From Desertivirga arenae (GTDB lineage: Bacteria; Bacteroidota; Bacteroidia; Sphingobacteriales; Sphingobacteriaceae), in contig NZ_JAFEWE010000006.1 of NCBI RefSeq assembly GCF_017355785.1, positions 272,889-336,888 of the forward strand: a stretch of DNA of 64,000 nucleotides, written 5' to 3'. The position numbers and the translations under genes were made by a program. The notes beneath the pieces are model-generated. The model worked only from the letters and a program-made list of their open reading frames with translations, was not told the origin of the DNA and searched no databases. Within the stretch, counting starts at the first letter, position 1, and every line of letters begins with the position of its first letter. Shown here in pieces: positions 8,703 to 15,569 of the stretch.

Positions 8703-9293
8703 TTAAGAATGACCTATAAGCTTCTTGATTAAGTGAGGTAAAGGATAAATCTCCTCTATTGGTAATAACTTCTTTGCCTCATCTATCTCCCCCTTCTGTA
8801 TCAGGGATCGGATATTTTTACAATCTTCGGTTATATCTGTAATGCTCTCGGTCCACTCATTCACATACTTGCTTACGGCAATACCTGAAAGTCCAATTTG
8901 AATGCTTCTGTAATTCAGATTCTCCAAGTACATATCTTTCTCAGGATCCCATTGTATGCGGACGGGTGAGCTGCTTAATATGCTTTTCCAGCTTTCGTAA
9001 TTTTCATAAATAGAGCTATTAAAATGAGACAAACAACTATTTTGCAAAGCCCATTCAAAACCTGACCGTTTTATTTTAATAGCTAACACATGCTCCTGCC
9101 CCTCTTTACTGCCCCATCCTGACCGGTACATCATCCATAGAAAGGATGGCTTTATCCAGGTCATTCGTTCAATTTTAAATGGAGATACAATTTTTTGACT
9201 TCTAACCGCAGCTTCTGCAATTTCTTTTCGATAGGCCTGATAAACGGTTATCGTTTGTTCATCATATGCCGCTCTTATTTCTTTTTCTAACAT
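8703..9293 (-). CDS. DUF4291 family protein
   Basis: 196 residues, near full length for DUF4291. The N-terminus EIRAAYDEQTITVYQAY and the central MTWIKPSFLWMMYRSGWG block are the conserved signature of the family. Molecular function is unknown. It is the last gene of the minus-strand NAD operon, 9 bp after the NADAR gene, so an involvement in NAD or ADP-ribose chemistry is a reasonable inference and nothing more. No signal peptide; cytoplasmic. Confidence 0.85.
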   Translation of the reverse strand: MLEKEIRAAYDEQTITVYQAYRKEIAEAAVRSQKIVSPFKIERMTWIKPSFLWMMYRSGWGSKEGQEHVLAIKIKRSGFEWALQNSCLSHFNSSIYENYESWKSILSSSPVRIQWDPEKDMYLENLNYRSIQIGLSGIAVSKYVNEWTESITDITEDCKNIRSLIQKGEIDEAKKLLPIEEIYPLPHLIKKLIGHS

Positions 9294-9302
9294 CTTTAGT
9301 TC

Positions 9303-9848
9303 TCACATTAACATATCCCGAACTTCCATAAGAGCAAAGCCTAAGAGATTTAAACCTTGCCATGAATTAGGATCATTTACTCTTTCATCATCTGCAGCTA
9401 ATCCAACTCCCCAGATAGAATCGAGGGGACTGGCTTCTACAATTACACGATCACCGGTTTTAATAAGAAATTCTTTTAATTCAGGATTCTGAGCAAACTT
9501 GTAAAAGTTACCTTTTAGCACTATTTCGTACCTCTTTTCCTCCCAGAGCTCATTCTCAAAATTTTTCACCTGGCGACCAAGTGCTTTTACAGCCCCTGGG
9601 GATTGAGCTTCTAGGATAGTTTTAAAATTTTCTTTATCGTCGAACAATAAAGCCTTTTGCGCCATCATCCAATGTTCTGCAGTAGGATAAACAAAGCCAT
9701 TTACCTTAAATGACGATTTCCACCACTGACTGAAACAGGAAGCTATTATCTCTCCACTTTTGCTGGGTTGGTGGCCCCAGAAATAAATGTACTTAAAGTT
9801 CTCTCCCCTGTTCAGGCTATCAATAAGCCACGCTGTTGTATATTTCAT
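9303..9848 (-). CDS. NADAR (YbiA-like) ADP-ribose-processing protein
   Basis: 181 residues from the ATG at 9846-9848 (MKYTTAWL). The frame is open 29 codons further upstream, but that part lies inside nadV and looks unlike the family. The chosen start overlaps the nadV end by 29 bases, a sign of translational coupling. NADAR motifs: FSQWW, FKVNGFVYPTAEHWMMAQKA and the C-terminal SIWGVGLAADD. The family hydrolyses N-glycosidic bonds of ADP-ribose conjugates; some members remove ADP-ribose from guanine in DNA. No DarT-type toxin gene is next to it, so here it more likely acts in a metabolic or damage-repair setting with its NAD-salvage neighbours. Confidence 0.88.
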   Translation of the reverse strand: MKYTTAWLIDSLNRGENFKYIYFWGHQPSKSGEIIASCFSQWWKSSFKVNGFVYPTAEHWMMAQKALLFDDKENFKTILEAQSPGAVKALGRQVKNFENELWEEKRYEIVLKGNFYKFAQNPELKEFLIKTGDRVIVEASPLDSIWGVGLAADDERVNDPNSWQGLNLLGFALMEVRDMLM

Positions 9849-11268
9849 TTTTATAATTCTTTGCCAGCTCACGAATAGCTTCGAAGCTGTGCTCTTTCTT
9901 AATTTCACCGTTCTCAAAAACAGTACGTAGTTCATCTTCCAGTTCAGGGTATTCTTCAGTTTGAACAGTTTGATATGCCCCTTCTAACTTCACCAACTTC
10001 AGTTTCCCGCCTTTACTTTTCTTAAAGCTTTCGCTGATCTGCCCGTTTTCATCCATCTCCACCGGACTTTTCTCAACCCGTACATCCTTACCATTGATGG
10101 TGGCATAACTACATTTGATAGCAAACTTCTGCGTATCCCGGTCAACCTTTTGAAGCAGGGCTCCTCCCATTCCCAACACCAGGTTCTCGGCACTGATTCC
10201 CTTAGCCTTTAAGGCTTCGTAAATTTCGATAATACTGTTATAATTTACACCATCTCCCTGGATGACGCGCAATTGCGGAGGCAAAACCCGGTATCCTTTT
10301 TCATTAACCATATACCCAAACTTGTCAAACAGGATTTCGAAGATCTTCAATAAGGTCATAATCGGATCCCCGCTGTCTGGACGGATAACCAACACTCCTT
10401 CACGGTTCAGGATCTCTTCGCGAAGCTCTTTGCCCCAGTAATTCTCACAAGCTCTAAAGATATTATAACTATCAGATACACAAGCAACGATACCCGTTGG
10501 GAAAGTTTTCAGAATGTGTCTGAATACCTCCAGTTCCCCTTCCTTTCCTAACAGCGTACAGATACTATGCTCTGTAGCAGGGATGCTTACTCCATGAACC
10601 TTCTGCGCACCATAGTACTGCTTGGCCAGAACAGAAGCTGCAAGATTATCACTGCCAGCAAAATTTATTAGGTGAGCACAGCCTCCCAGAGCGGCACTTT
10701 CTACACTGCTGGCCCCTCTGAAACCGAAATCGTTTAATACAAAATCTATTCCTGCTTCCGCCCCAGAAGTTGCTGTTTCCGCATAATATTCCGTTACCGC
10801 TTTTTTAACCTTAAAACTTAAAGTTGCAACTGTAGTTGGGTACCAGATCTGCATCAAAACTGTTTCCAGGAAATTCGTTAACCAGAAGCACTCAGGATCA
10901 GTATTCTCAATGGTCATCAACACATTGCCTACAGGTACAACAGCTCCTTCGGCTACGGCCTTAATCTTTACAGGAAGTTTCCCCTGATGCTTGTCGAGGA
11001 TATACTGGAACTTGCTCTTATCGAACACATCAGCTCGGTTGAACACTTGCAGAAGAAAATCCTCCGCTTCATTCAGATCTGCCTGAGTAAAGGCTACTCC
11101 CTCAATATATTCTTTCAAAAAGTATTGAAGGCCGAAGAAAACTGTCTCGTCAAACATCCCTCCCCTGCTCTCTAGGTAGCTGTATATTTTACTAGTTCCA
11201 GGATAGTATAGTTTATGGTGAGAATATTTATAAGCGTCAGCGAGTAGGATAAAATTTGGTTTTTTCAT
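9820..11268 (-). CDS. nadV: Nicotinamide phosphoribosyltransferase
   Basis: 482 residues, the normal length for NAMPT/NadV. Converts nicotinamide and PRPP to NMN, the first step of direct NAD salvage. Visible motifs: DAYKYSH (11-17) at the N-terminus, ATEHS with the catalytic-type H234, VIRPDSGDP with R296 and D298 (PRPP/phosphate site, counterparts of human R311/D313), and LGMGGALLQKVDRD near residue 375. It lies 6 bp downstream of nadM, whose product would turn NMN into NAD, and overlaps NADAR. Likely controlled by NrtR through boxes in front of nadM. Confidence 0.95.
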   Translation of the reverse strand: MKKPNFILLADAYKYSHHKLYYPGTSKIYSYLESRGGMFDETVFFGLQYFLKEYIEGVAFTQADLNEAEDFLLQVFNRADVFDKSKFQYILDKHQGKLPVKIKAVAEGAVVPVGNVLMTIENTDPECFWLTNFLETVLMQIWYPTTVATLSFKVKKAVTEYYAETATSGAEAGIDFVLNDFGFRGASSVESAALGGCAHLINFAGSDNLAASVLAKQYYGAQKVHGVSIPATEHSICTLLGKEGELEVFRHILKTFPTGIVACVSDSYNIFRACENYWGKELREEILNREGVLVIRPDSGDPIMTLLKIFEILFDKFGYMVNEKGYRVLPPQLRVIQGDGVNYNSIIEIYEALKAKGISAENLVLGMGGALLQKVDRDTQKFAIKCSYATINGKDVRVEKSPVEMDENGQISESFKKSKGGKLKLVKLEGAYQTVQTEEYPELEDELRTVFENGEIKKEHSFEAIRELAKNYKNEIYNSVAY

Positions 11269-11274
11269 GATGTA

Positions 11275-12168
11275 TTAGTTTAAGTATTTGGTTAAGATGA
11301 AATTAAATAATTCAAGGTGCTCTTCGTTAACCTGTTCAGTCTCGATCATTTCGGGAATATCGGTCAGTTTAAACCATTGCAGCTCGGCTATATCGTCGCT
11401 CGCTATAACCTCTCCTGAAACATAATCAGTACTGAAAAGCAGGGTTATAATTTTATCCACTTCCGAGCGATATCTCCAGTCGTTGATTTTTGCTGATCCT
11501 TCATAAGTCATTGAGGTTACTTCAAGCTGTCCACACTCTTCCATTAGCTCCCTTTTGGCAGCGCTTTCGTAGTTAGCATCCTCAGGATCTGCAAAGCCTC
11601 CTACTAATCTCCATCTGTTATGGATTGCCTTTTTTCCGAGCAATAGTTCATTCTTATCATTCCGGAACAAGGCTATATCAACTGTTGGATATACTTTGGT
11701 GTATTGGTTGTAATAAGCGTACAGGATGCCCGCCCTGAAATCTCTTGAATCGAATACCTTATCAGCATACTGCTTTCTTAATTCAGTTGCATTGTAGTCA
11801 CCGTGAACAGGTAATTCAGAAGTATTGAACTTTCCTGAATAATAGGGAATAAAACTATCCCGGCTTCCATACAATAAGAACTGTTCGGTGGGGAAAACGC
11901 TTGCAAGAAGCATATCCAGGTTTTGAGACCAGCTCTTATCGCTAGGATGATCGCTGATGGGAAGAACTACCACTTCCGGATATTCCTTCTTAATCATCTT
12001 TTCGCGGGTGTAATAATCAAAGGGATTCCTTCTGCTTCCCGAAATCGGACTGGCACCCAATACAATGATCAATTTATTATGCTTGGTCCTTACATTTTCG
12101 ATCAGATTTCTGTGCCCTTCGTGAAGGTAGGGAGTTTGAAATCTCGCTATGATTACTCCTGTTTTCAT
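11275..12168 (-). CDS. nadM: Bifunctional NMN adenylyltransferase / Nudix hydrolase (NadM-Nudix)
   Basis: 297 residues from the ATG at 12166-12168. An upstream in-frame ATG at 12234 would put 22 cysteine-rich, unnatural residues in front and would translate the promoter, so it is rejected. Residues 1-165: nucleotidyltransferase with the HxGH motif (HEGH) and SGSRRNPFDYYTREKMI, which binds ATP and NMN. Residues about 180-297: Nudix domain with GGFADPED...RELMEECG, expected to cleave ADP-ribose. The Nudix box has about one residue more than the strict G-x5-E-x7-REuxEExGu spacing. The product makes NAD from the NMN supplied by NadV. Transcribed from a promoter overlapped by two NrtR-like boxes. 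Confidence 0.93.
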   Translation of the reverse strand: MKTGVIIARFQTPYLHEGHRNLIENVRTKHNKLIIVLGASPISGSRRNPFDYYTREKMIKKEYPEVVVLPISDHPSDKSWSQNLDMLLASVFPTEQFLLYGSRDSFIPYYSGKFNTSELPVHGDYNATELRKQYADKVFDSRDFRAGILYAYYNQYTKVYPTVDIALFRNDKNELLLGKKAIHNRWRLVGGFADPEDANYESAAKRELMEECGQLEVTSMTYEGSAKINDWRYRSEVDKIITLLFSTDYVSGEVIASDDIAELQWFKLTDIPEMIETEQVNEEHLELFNFILTKYLN

Positions 12169-12175
12169 TTCTATT

Positions 12176-12221
12176 TGCGTTATTCTTACACAAATATAAA
12201 TATGCGTAATTAATACACAAA
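12176..12221 (-). promoter_or_regulatory. nadM promoter with two NrtR-like operator boxes
   Basis: On the minus strand, TTTG (plus-strand 12218-12221), a 19-base spacer, and TATATTTG (plus-strand 12191-12198) form a consensus Bacteroidota promoter. Two copies of a 17-mer, 27 bp apart, cover it: 12203-12219 (plus strand TGCGTAATTAATACACA, a near-palindrome TGCGTA-N5-TACACA) and 12176-12192 (TGCGTTATTCTTACACA). One overlaps the -33 and the other the -7 element. With nrtR next door they are the obvious NrtR operators. Confidence 0.7.
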
Positions 12222-12264
12222 TACAAAAGCACACAAAACAGACAAGAGACTTATTTACAGAAAT

Positions 12265-12951
12265 TTAAATTTCAAAGTTTATACCTGAGCGCTTTAGTTC
12301 GAAGTACTTCTCTTCATTAAAACAGAAAAGATTGCCTGGTCGACCGGCACTTTCGAGTGACTGTTTTTCTGAGGTTTCTTCCAGAAAACCGAATTTGGTG
12401 ATCTTTTTTTTGAAGTTCCTGCGGTCTATAGGGCGGCCGAGAACCGCGCTATAAAGTTTCTCGAGCTCAGAAAAGGGAAATCTTTGATCGAGCAGTTCAA
12501 AACCGATAGGCTCATACGACATCTTGGCCTGAAGTCGCTTAAGGGCCCGCTCGATGATCTCCTTATGATCGAAGGCAAGGACAGGCATTTTCTTGATATT
12601 GAACCATGCAGCATCTGAAGCATCGGTGCTCGCGTGAAGCTGAAATGCGTTTGGTTTAACCAGACCGTAGTAAGCGATAGATACCACTCTATTTCGTGGA
12701 TCCCGTGCAGGATCACCAAAACTATATAGCTGTTCCAGGTAATTAATGCCTACCCCGGTTTCTTCCTGCAACTCTCGTTGAATAGCCTCTTCTAAGGATT
12801 CTTCATTTTTCACCAGACCACCCGGTAGTGCCCAGGTATCTTTAAAAGGGGCAATATTCCGTTTAATAAGCAATATAGAAAGACCGTCTTTAGAGGTGTA
12901 TCCAAAAACAACAGCATCTACAGCGAGTTTAATTTTCTGATTGACAGCCAT
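12265..12951 (-). CDS. nrtR: NrtR, Nudix-related transcriptional regulator of NAD metabolism
   Basis: 228 residues, typical for NrtR. Residues about 8-140 are a Nudix domain and about 150-228 a winged helix (RRNFKKKITKFGFLEE and following). NrtR family proteins repress NAD biosynthesis genes and release DNA when they bind ADP-ribose. The Nudix box here is intact (GGLVKNEESLEEAIQREL followed by QEETG), whereas many NrtR proteins have a degenerate one, so residual hydrolase activity is possible. It is the first gene of the minus-strand cluster and ends 96 bp before nadM, with the operator boxes in between. Confidence 0.93.
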   Translation of the reverse strand: MAVNQKIKLAVDAVVFGYTSKDGLSILLIKRNIAPFKDTWALPGGLVKNEESLEEAIQRELQEETGVGINYLEQLYSFGDPARDPRNRVVSIAYYGLVKPNAFQLHASTDASDAAWFNIKKMPVLAFDHKEIIERALKRLQAKMSYEPIGFELLDQRFPFSELEKLYSAVLGRPIDRRNFKKKITKFGFLEETSEKQSLESAGRPGNLFCFNEEKYFELKRSGINFEI

Positions 12952-13075
12952 ACTTTTAACAATTAATACCGGAAGATGTTAAAACTTTAGAGTCGGCAAA
13001 TTTAGGCATATAAAACAAAACCGAGTCATTTTCATATTAGAGTGCCCAAAACCAATAGTTCAATGAAAATAACAA

Positions 13076-13101
13076 AGCCCAACCTTTATCGGGATTGAGC
13101 T
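13076..13101 (-). terminator. Probable terminator of the pectate-lyase gene
   Basis: An imperfect hairpin (AGCC-CAA-CC with GG-TTG-GGCT, one mismatch and one bulge) read on the minus strand, followed by a T-rich run (TTTGTTATTTT), 35 bp past the stop codon. Confidence 0.5.
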
Positions 13102-13135
13102 GTGCTTCTTTTAAAAGAATCTTTATTTCCTGACC

Positions 13136-14665
13136 TTAGCTGATCGTATCAACGTTATTTGCTAAGTTACGGTAGTTAAGTTTCTCATTAGGATTAGTAC
13201 CATTAAGAAATTCTTCCACATTGGTATACCCGTCAGCATCAGAATCGATAACACCATCTTTAGGATCTTTTGGATTCAGTTTGTTTTGGATCTCCCATTT
13301 ATCTGGCATTCCATCACCATCTGTATCTACCGGCACGTCAGAAGGTTTGAAAGTCAGGTTTGGATAGCCACCCACTTCGGCAACGTCCCTGATAATACCC
13401 GTTTGAGTCATGGGCTTTCCGGAGCGCACCATAGCAGTAACGCGGGTGTCAACGGCATCACGTTTTGGTAAAGTTGCCCCTACTTTAGAAAGTACAGTTT
13501 CGAAAGTAACTTCCGCCGGTTGGTGAGGCATTACCGGCCATCCTTCAAATGGAGTATTTACACGAGCAAGGTTCTCTGGTCCGCGCATTCCCGCCCAATT
13601 GTTATTGATCACTTCTTTGTTACCATCCATAACATTACCAGCTACGTACCATTTACCGGGACGAACGGCTGCTTTAGGATACCATCCACCTTCTGCCCAG
13701 GCACTCCCAGGAGAATACTGACTGCGTTGTTCTATACGGGCAAATACGGAGCGCATATTTTCATTCGTAGCCGGTCCTGGCTTGAAATAGTTATTGATAA
13801 GGTTAACGGTAGAGGTTTCATCGCCCCCGTCTATTGAACGATGCTTCCAGTTGAAGACCACATTATACCTAAAGTCAAAAGGACCAGACATACCGATCGA
13901 AGGATTCCTCGCAGTATTACATGCAAACAGATTGTGGTGGAATGTTGACGGATTTCCTCCCCAGGTACCTCCGAAGGCATGACCTTTGGCGTCGAGCGCC
14001 TCACTTGAAATACTCCACTGAACAGTGATATGTTCAGCAGGATCTTTTATTTGCGTTTTTCCATCTAATGATGGTCTCATATGTCTGTAGAGGGAAAGGT
14101 TTTCATCCATTCCCCAGCTGGCAGAACAATGGTCGATGATAATATGATGGTATGGATTACCTCCGATATTATCATCCCCCTGACCTCCCATAGGAACGCC
14201 GCGGCGCACTCGTAGATGACGAATGATCACATTATAGGTATTGATATTTAAGGTCCCGGCAACACATACACCATCACCAGGAGCCGATTGTCCTGCAATC
14301 GTGATATCTGGATCATTGATATTAAGGTCGTCGCTTACCTTAATGGTACCAGCAACACGGAACACCACGATGCGCGGACCTTTTGCTTCCAGCGCAGCTC
14401 TTAAACTACCAGGACCTTTATCGTTCAAATTGGTCACAGGAATAACTTTACCTCCACGTCCTCCGGTGGTGAACATACCAGCTCCCCAGGCTCCTGGAAA
14501 TGCAGGAATAGCACCTTCTGGTAATCTCGGTGGATGTGGTGGAATTTGTCCGGGTTCAGGCTGCCCTGCAGCAGGACTTGCATTCTGAGCATTTGCACCC
14601 GGGATAGCGTTGAGGGAAGCCAGAAAAAGCAAACCCGCGGCCACAAATTGATTTGATCTCTTCAT
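13136..14665 (-). CDS. Secreted pectate-lyase-like beta-helix protein with Ca-binding C-terminal repeats
   Basis: 509 residues. Signal peptide 1-26 (ends ANAQ). A Pro/Gly/Glu-rich linker precedes a right-handed parallel beta-helix of PL1/PelC type: FPGAWGAGMFTTGGRGG, PGSLRAALEAKGPRIVVFRVAG, ITIAGQSAPGDGV, IIIDHCSASWGMDEN. Cleaves polygalacturonate by beta-elimination, if active. The C-terminal 60 residues carry DTDGDGMPD and DSDADGYTN, thrombospondin-3/EF-hand-like calcium loops common in secreted Bacteroidota enzymes. The protein ends without a recognisable T9SS sorting domain. It stands alone, between its own terminator and that of the A2M operon. Specificity is not certain from sequence. 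Confidence 0.82.
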   Translation of the reverse strand: MKRSNQFVAAGLLFLASLNAIPGANAQNASPAAGQPEPGQIPPHPPRLPEGAIPAFPGAWGAGMFTTGGRGGKVIPVTNLNDKGPGSLRAALEAKGPRIVVFRVAGTIKVSDDLNINDPDITIAGQSAPGDGVCVAGTLNINTYNVIIRHLRVRRGVPMGGQGDDNIGGNPYHHIIIDHCSASWGMDENLSLYRHMRPSLDGKTQIKDPAEHITVQWSISSEALDAKGHAFGGTWGGNPSTFHHNLFACNTARNPSIGMSGPFDFRYNVVFNWKHRSIDGGDETSTVNLINNYFKPGPATNENMRSVFARIEQRSQYSPGSAWAEGGWYPKAAVRPGKWYVAGNVMDGNKEVINNNWAGMRGPENLARVNTPFEGWPVMPHQPAEVTFETVLSKVGATLPKRDAVDTRVTAMVRSGKPMTQTGIIRDVAEVGGYPNLTFKPSDVPVDTDGDGMPDKWEIQNKLNPKDPKDGVIDSDADGYTNVEEFLNGTNPNEKLNYRNLANNVDTIS

Positions 14666-14883
14666 TTTGTTTAATTCGTATTAAGTATATAGCTAGTTTT
14701 TAACAATAGAGGTCTTCAACCCATCACAAGACCTTAACCCTATTATAAGACTAAGTTAAAGCTATAATCAAAAGGCGCCTAGGAAAGCTAACCCAAGATG
14801 GATTTTTTGTTGCTGTACAAGGATATTTTATTACCGGAAAGTCGAAGTACTTAATGGAACAAGATAAATCCTGTATTAAAAGC

Positions 14884-14913
14884 AAAACCCCTTACTGAAA
14901 CAGCAGGGGTTTT
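14884..14913 (-). terminator. Terminator of the barrel/A2M/lipoprotein operon
   Basis: A perfect 9-bp stem (14884-14892 with 14905-14913, AAAACCCCT/AGGGGTTTT) with a 12-base loop. Its A/T ends supply the U-tract on the minus strand. It starts 37 bp past the lipoprotein stop codon. Confidence 0.75.
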
Positions 14914-14950
14914 AAGGTTAACTAATATTCGCTTTATCGCTTTCCGTGTA

Positions 14951-15511
14951 CTATTTGATCACCAGGTTTTCAAAGTTGCCGATCACCACAATTGTTGTTG
15001 TTTTAAAATTCGTCACAGAAGTAGTTGGATCGCTTTGGGCATTTATTGTAAAGGAAAATTGTCCGGTAAGCGTTTTGTGAGCAGCATCGTACTTATCAAT
15101 TTTAAGAGTACCTATAGCGGCTCCGGGCAATAATTTATTAGCAGAAGTCGCGGTAAGCTGGTACTGATAATTTATCAGGGTCTCGGGTGAAGTGGGTTGT
15201 GAAATATACTCTCCCGTATAACCTGCTTTAATCTTTGCCTGTGGAATAACAAAAGCAACATTATCATGTCCCTCAGGAAAAGGAGTTTCAATGGAAATCA
15301 CCAGGCTCTTATCATCAGCAATGCTGGCTTTACCTGAAACAGAATTCCCTGCATAGGCTTTAGGTGCAGTTGTATTATCAGTGGGATAAATAAAGTTCCT
15401 GGTTAAACTAACAACAGGAGGAGGAGTTACAACATCTGACTCTTCTTGCTTATCCTTCTTACAGGAAGTTAAAGCTGCAATTGCAAAAAATAAAAAAAAG
15501 GCTTTTCTCAT
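14951..15511 (-). CDS. Lipoprotein of unknown function in the A2M-plug operon
   Basis: 186 residues from the ATG at 15509-15511 (MRKAFF); an ATG four codons upstream is possible. A lipobox LTSC puts the acylated cysteine at about residue 17, followed by charged KKDKQEESD and a proline run. The rest is predicted beta-rich (SGKASIADDKSLVISI, TLTGQFSFTINAQ). No family recognised. It lies 58 bp after the A2M-plug gene, before a strong terminator, so it is the third gene of that operon and may be a surface or periplasmic partner of the barrel complex. Confidence 0.75.
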   Translation of the reverse strand: MRKAFFLFFAIAALTSCKKDKQEESDVVTPPPVVSLTRNFIYPTDNTTAPKAYAGNSVSGKASIADDKSLVISIETPFPEGHDNVAFVIPQAKIKAGYTGEYISQPTSPETLINYQYQLTATSANKLLPGAAIGTLKIDKYDAAHKTLTGQFSFTINAQSDPTTSVTNFKTTTIVVIGNFENLVIK

Positions 15512-15569
15512 TATCATACTCATATTTACCTTGACGAGAAATCACATCAATTTGTTACACTTATAAAAA

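Noticed and set aside
9849..9935. 29-codon upstream extension of NADAR into nadV
   Set aside because: It would be translated wholly within the conserved nadV 3' end and is unlike NADAR proteins; the ATG at 9846-9848 fits better.
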